Source: Promethearchaeota archaeon (GTDB lineage Archaea; Asgardarchaeota; Lokiarchaeia; Sigynarchaeales; SOKP01). Taken from it: a stretch of DNA of 5,752 nt. Location: NCBI GenBank assembly GCA_019894655.1, contig JAGXNZ010000179.1, positions 1 to 5,752 of the forward strand, in the 5' to 3' direction. A program made the position numbers and the translations under genes. Below are positions 5,394-5,752 of the stretch, piece by piece. Numbering within the stretch: position 1 is the stretch's first letter; the number at the start of each line of letters is the position of its first letter. The notes beneath the pieces were generated by a model. That model saw only the letters and a list, made by a program, of their open reading frames with translations. It searched no databases and was not told the origin of the DNA.

Positions 5394-5421
5394 ATTTGTA
5401 TAGTCGTTCGTTTATACAAAT
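5394..5421. repeat. Perfect 9-base inverted repeat in the divergent intergenic region
   Basis: ATTTGTATA (5394-5402) and TATACAAAT (5413-5421) are exact reverse complements with a 10-base spacer (GTCGTTCGTT), 28 bases in all. This is about the geometry of a dimeric regulator contacting two half-sites centred roughly 19 bases (nearly two helical turns) apart. It lies between the divergent four-cysteine and DNA methyltransferase genes and is the longest perfect palindrome I found in the window. Confidence 0.5.
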
Positions 5422-5504
5422 CGTAAATTCCATAAGCATATTTAATTTAAATGTCGTAAAGGAATATTCTCAATTTAAGAAAATCTTATTAAGGACATAA
5501 GGTC

Positions 5505-5540
5505 CATATAAATAAATAAGGACTAACTAATTTTATAATA
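5505..5540 (+). promoter_or_regulatory. TATA candidates for the DNA methyltransferase gene
   Basis: CATATAAATAA at 5505-5515 predicts a transcript start near 5536 and a leader of about 40 bases. TTTTATAATA at 5531-5540 predicts a nearly leaderless message. AAGGAC occurs at 5491-5496 and 5518-5523, bracketing the first box, with an inverted GTCC at 5502-5505; this may be chance. Confidence 0.4.
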
Positions 5541-5577
5541 GCTTGACTCCATATTAAAAAATATAGCTTCTTATTCG

Positions 5578-5752
5578 ATGACTAAGAACTTGAGCTTAAA
5601 ATTTGAGAATCAAACGGTTTTTTTTAAGTCGTCAGAAGACATGTCCGAATTAGAGGACGAATCAATTGATGTCATTATTACTTCTCCACCATATAACAGA
5701 GGAAAAACGTATTCTTCAGATAATGGTGAGATTCATGATGACAAAATGGAAG
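5578..5752 (+). CDS. Site-specific DNA methyltransferase (N4-cytosine/N6-adenine type), 5' part
   Basis: Begins at the ATG at 5578 and runs off the window; 58 residues are visible. A short N-terminal strand-turn segment (TVFFKSSEDMSELEDESID) leads into DVIITSPPYNRGKTY (31-45). The catalytic motif IV is S36-P37-P38-Y39, preceded by the usual hydrophobic strand and followed by N-x-GK-x-Y, typical of amino-methyltransferases that modify an exocyclic base nitrogen. SPPY is most often seen in N4-cytosine enzymes and DPPY in N6-adenine enzymes, but TSPPYN also occurs in N6 enzymes, so the target base is open. Motif IV so close to the N-terminus implies the order with motif I and the target-recognition region further downstream, outside the window. 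An internal ATG at 5641 would cut into the conserved segment, so 5578 is preferred. Whether a restriction partner follows cannot be seen. Confidence 0.88.
   Translation, partial: MTKNLSLKFENQTVFFKSSEDMSELEDESIDVIITSPPYNRGKTYSSDNGEIHDDKME

Noticed and set aside
5476..5488. Short inverted repeat TAAGA-AAA-TCTTA
   Set aside because: Five-base arms in AT-rich DNA are expected by chance, and no T-run follows.
1..5752. CRISPR array, tRNA, rRNA or insertion sequence
   Set aside because: No regularly spaced repeats, no tRNA cloverleaf-like sequence, no conserved rRNA segments and no transposase or terminal repeats were seen by eye.

Overview
The window looks like the chromosome of an AT-rich archaeon, most plausibly an Asgard (Lokiarchaeota-like) lineage. 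This is inferred from the gene mix and not proven. The signs are a Rab/Ras-like small GTPase, archaeal TATA boxes with A/G-rich upstream elements (the same TTTAAATAG occurs before two genes), oligo-T terminators without strong hairpins, mostly no Shine-Dalgarno, and long AT-rich intergenic stretches with nearly every gene under its own promoter.

Layout. 1-317 (+): 3' end of a gene for a GyrI/AraC effector-binding-like ligand-binding domain. 468-803 (+): small protein of unknown function, behind a TATA box and two nested inverted repeats. 946-2759 (+): two-gene operon with a 1-nt overlap (TAATG), encoding a uroporphyrinogen-decarboxylase-superfamily (UROD) methyltransferase and its cognate B12-binding corrinoid protein. 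2760-3142: intergenic, with an oligo-T terminator, a promoter and GTTAAG repeats. 3143-3652 (+): Rab/Ras-like GTPase with non-canonical G3 and G4 motifs and no prenylation motif. 3661-4998 (-): soluble sphingosine-1-phosphate-lyase-like PLP enzyme, convergent with the GTPase gene and only 8 bp away. 5113-5283 (-): previously unlisted 56-residue protein with four cysteines. 5284-5577: divergent promoter region with two clear inverted repeats. 5578-5752 (+): 5' end of an N4/N6 DNA methyltransferase carrying a TSPPY motif, cut by the window edge.

How the genes work together. Only the UROD-like protein and corrinoid protein form a clear functional unit: the first should move a methyl group between a methylated substrate (or acceptor) and the cobalt of the second. 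The UROD-like protein lacks the His-x-Cys zinc site of thiol-methylating MtaA/MtbA enzymes, so the substrate-demethylating half-reaction, or another acceptor, is more likely. No corrinoid activase and no MtrH-type partner lies in the window. The S1P-lyase-like enzyme and the GTPase are eukaryote-reminiscent, but nothing in the sequence links them beyond adjacency. No CRISPR array, tRNA, rRNA or insertion sequence is visible. The best candidates for something undescribed are the four-cysteine mini-protein with its palindromic promoter, the zinc-site-less methyltransferase pair, and the archaeal S1P-lyase homologue.
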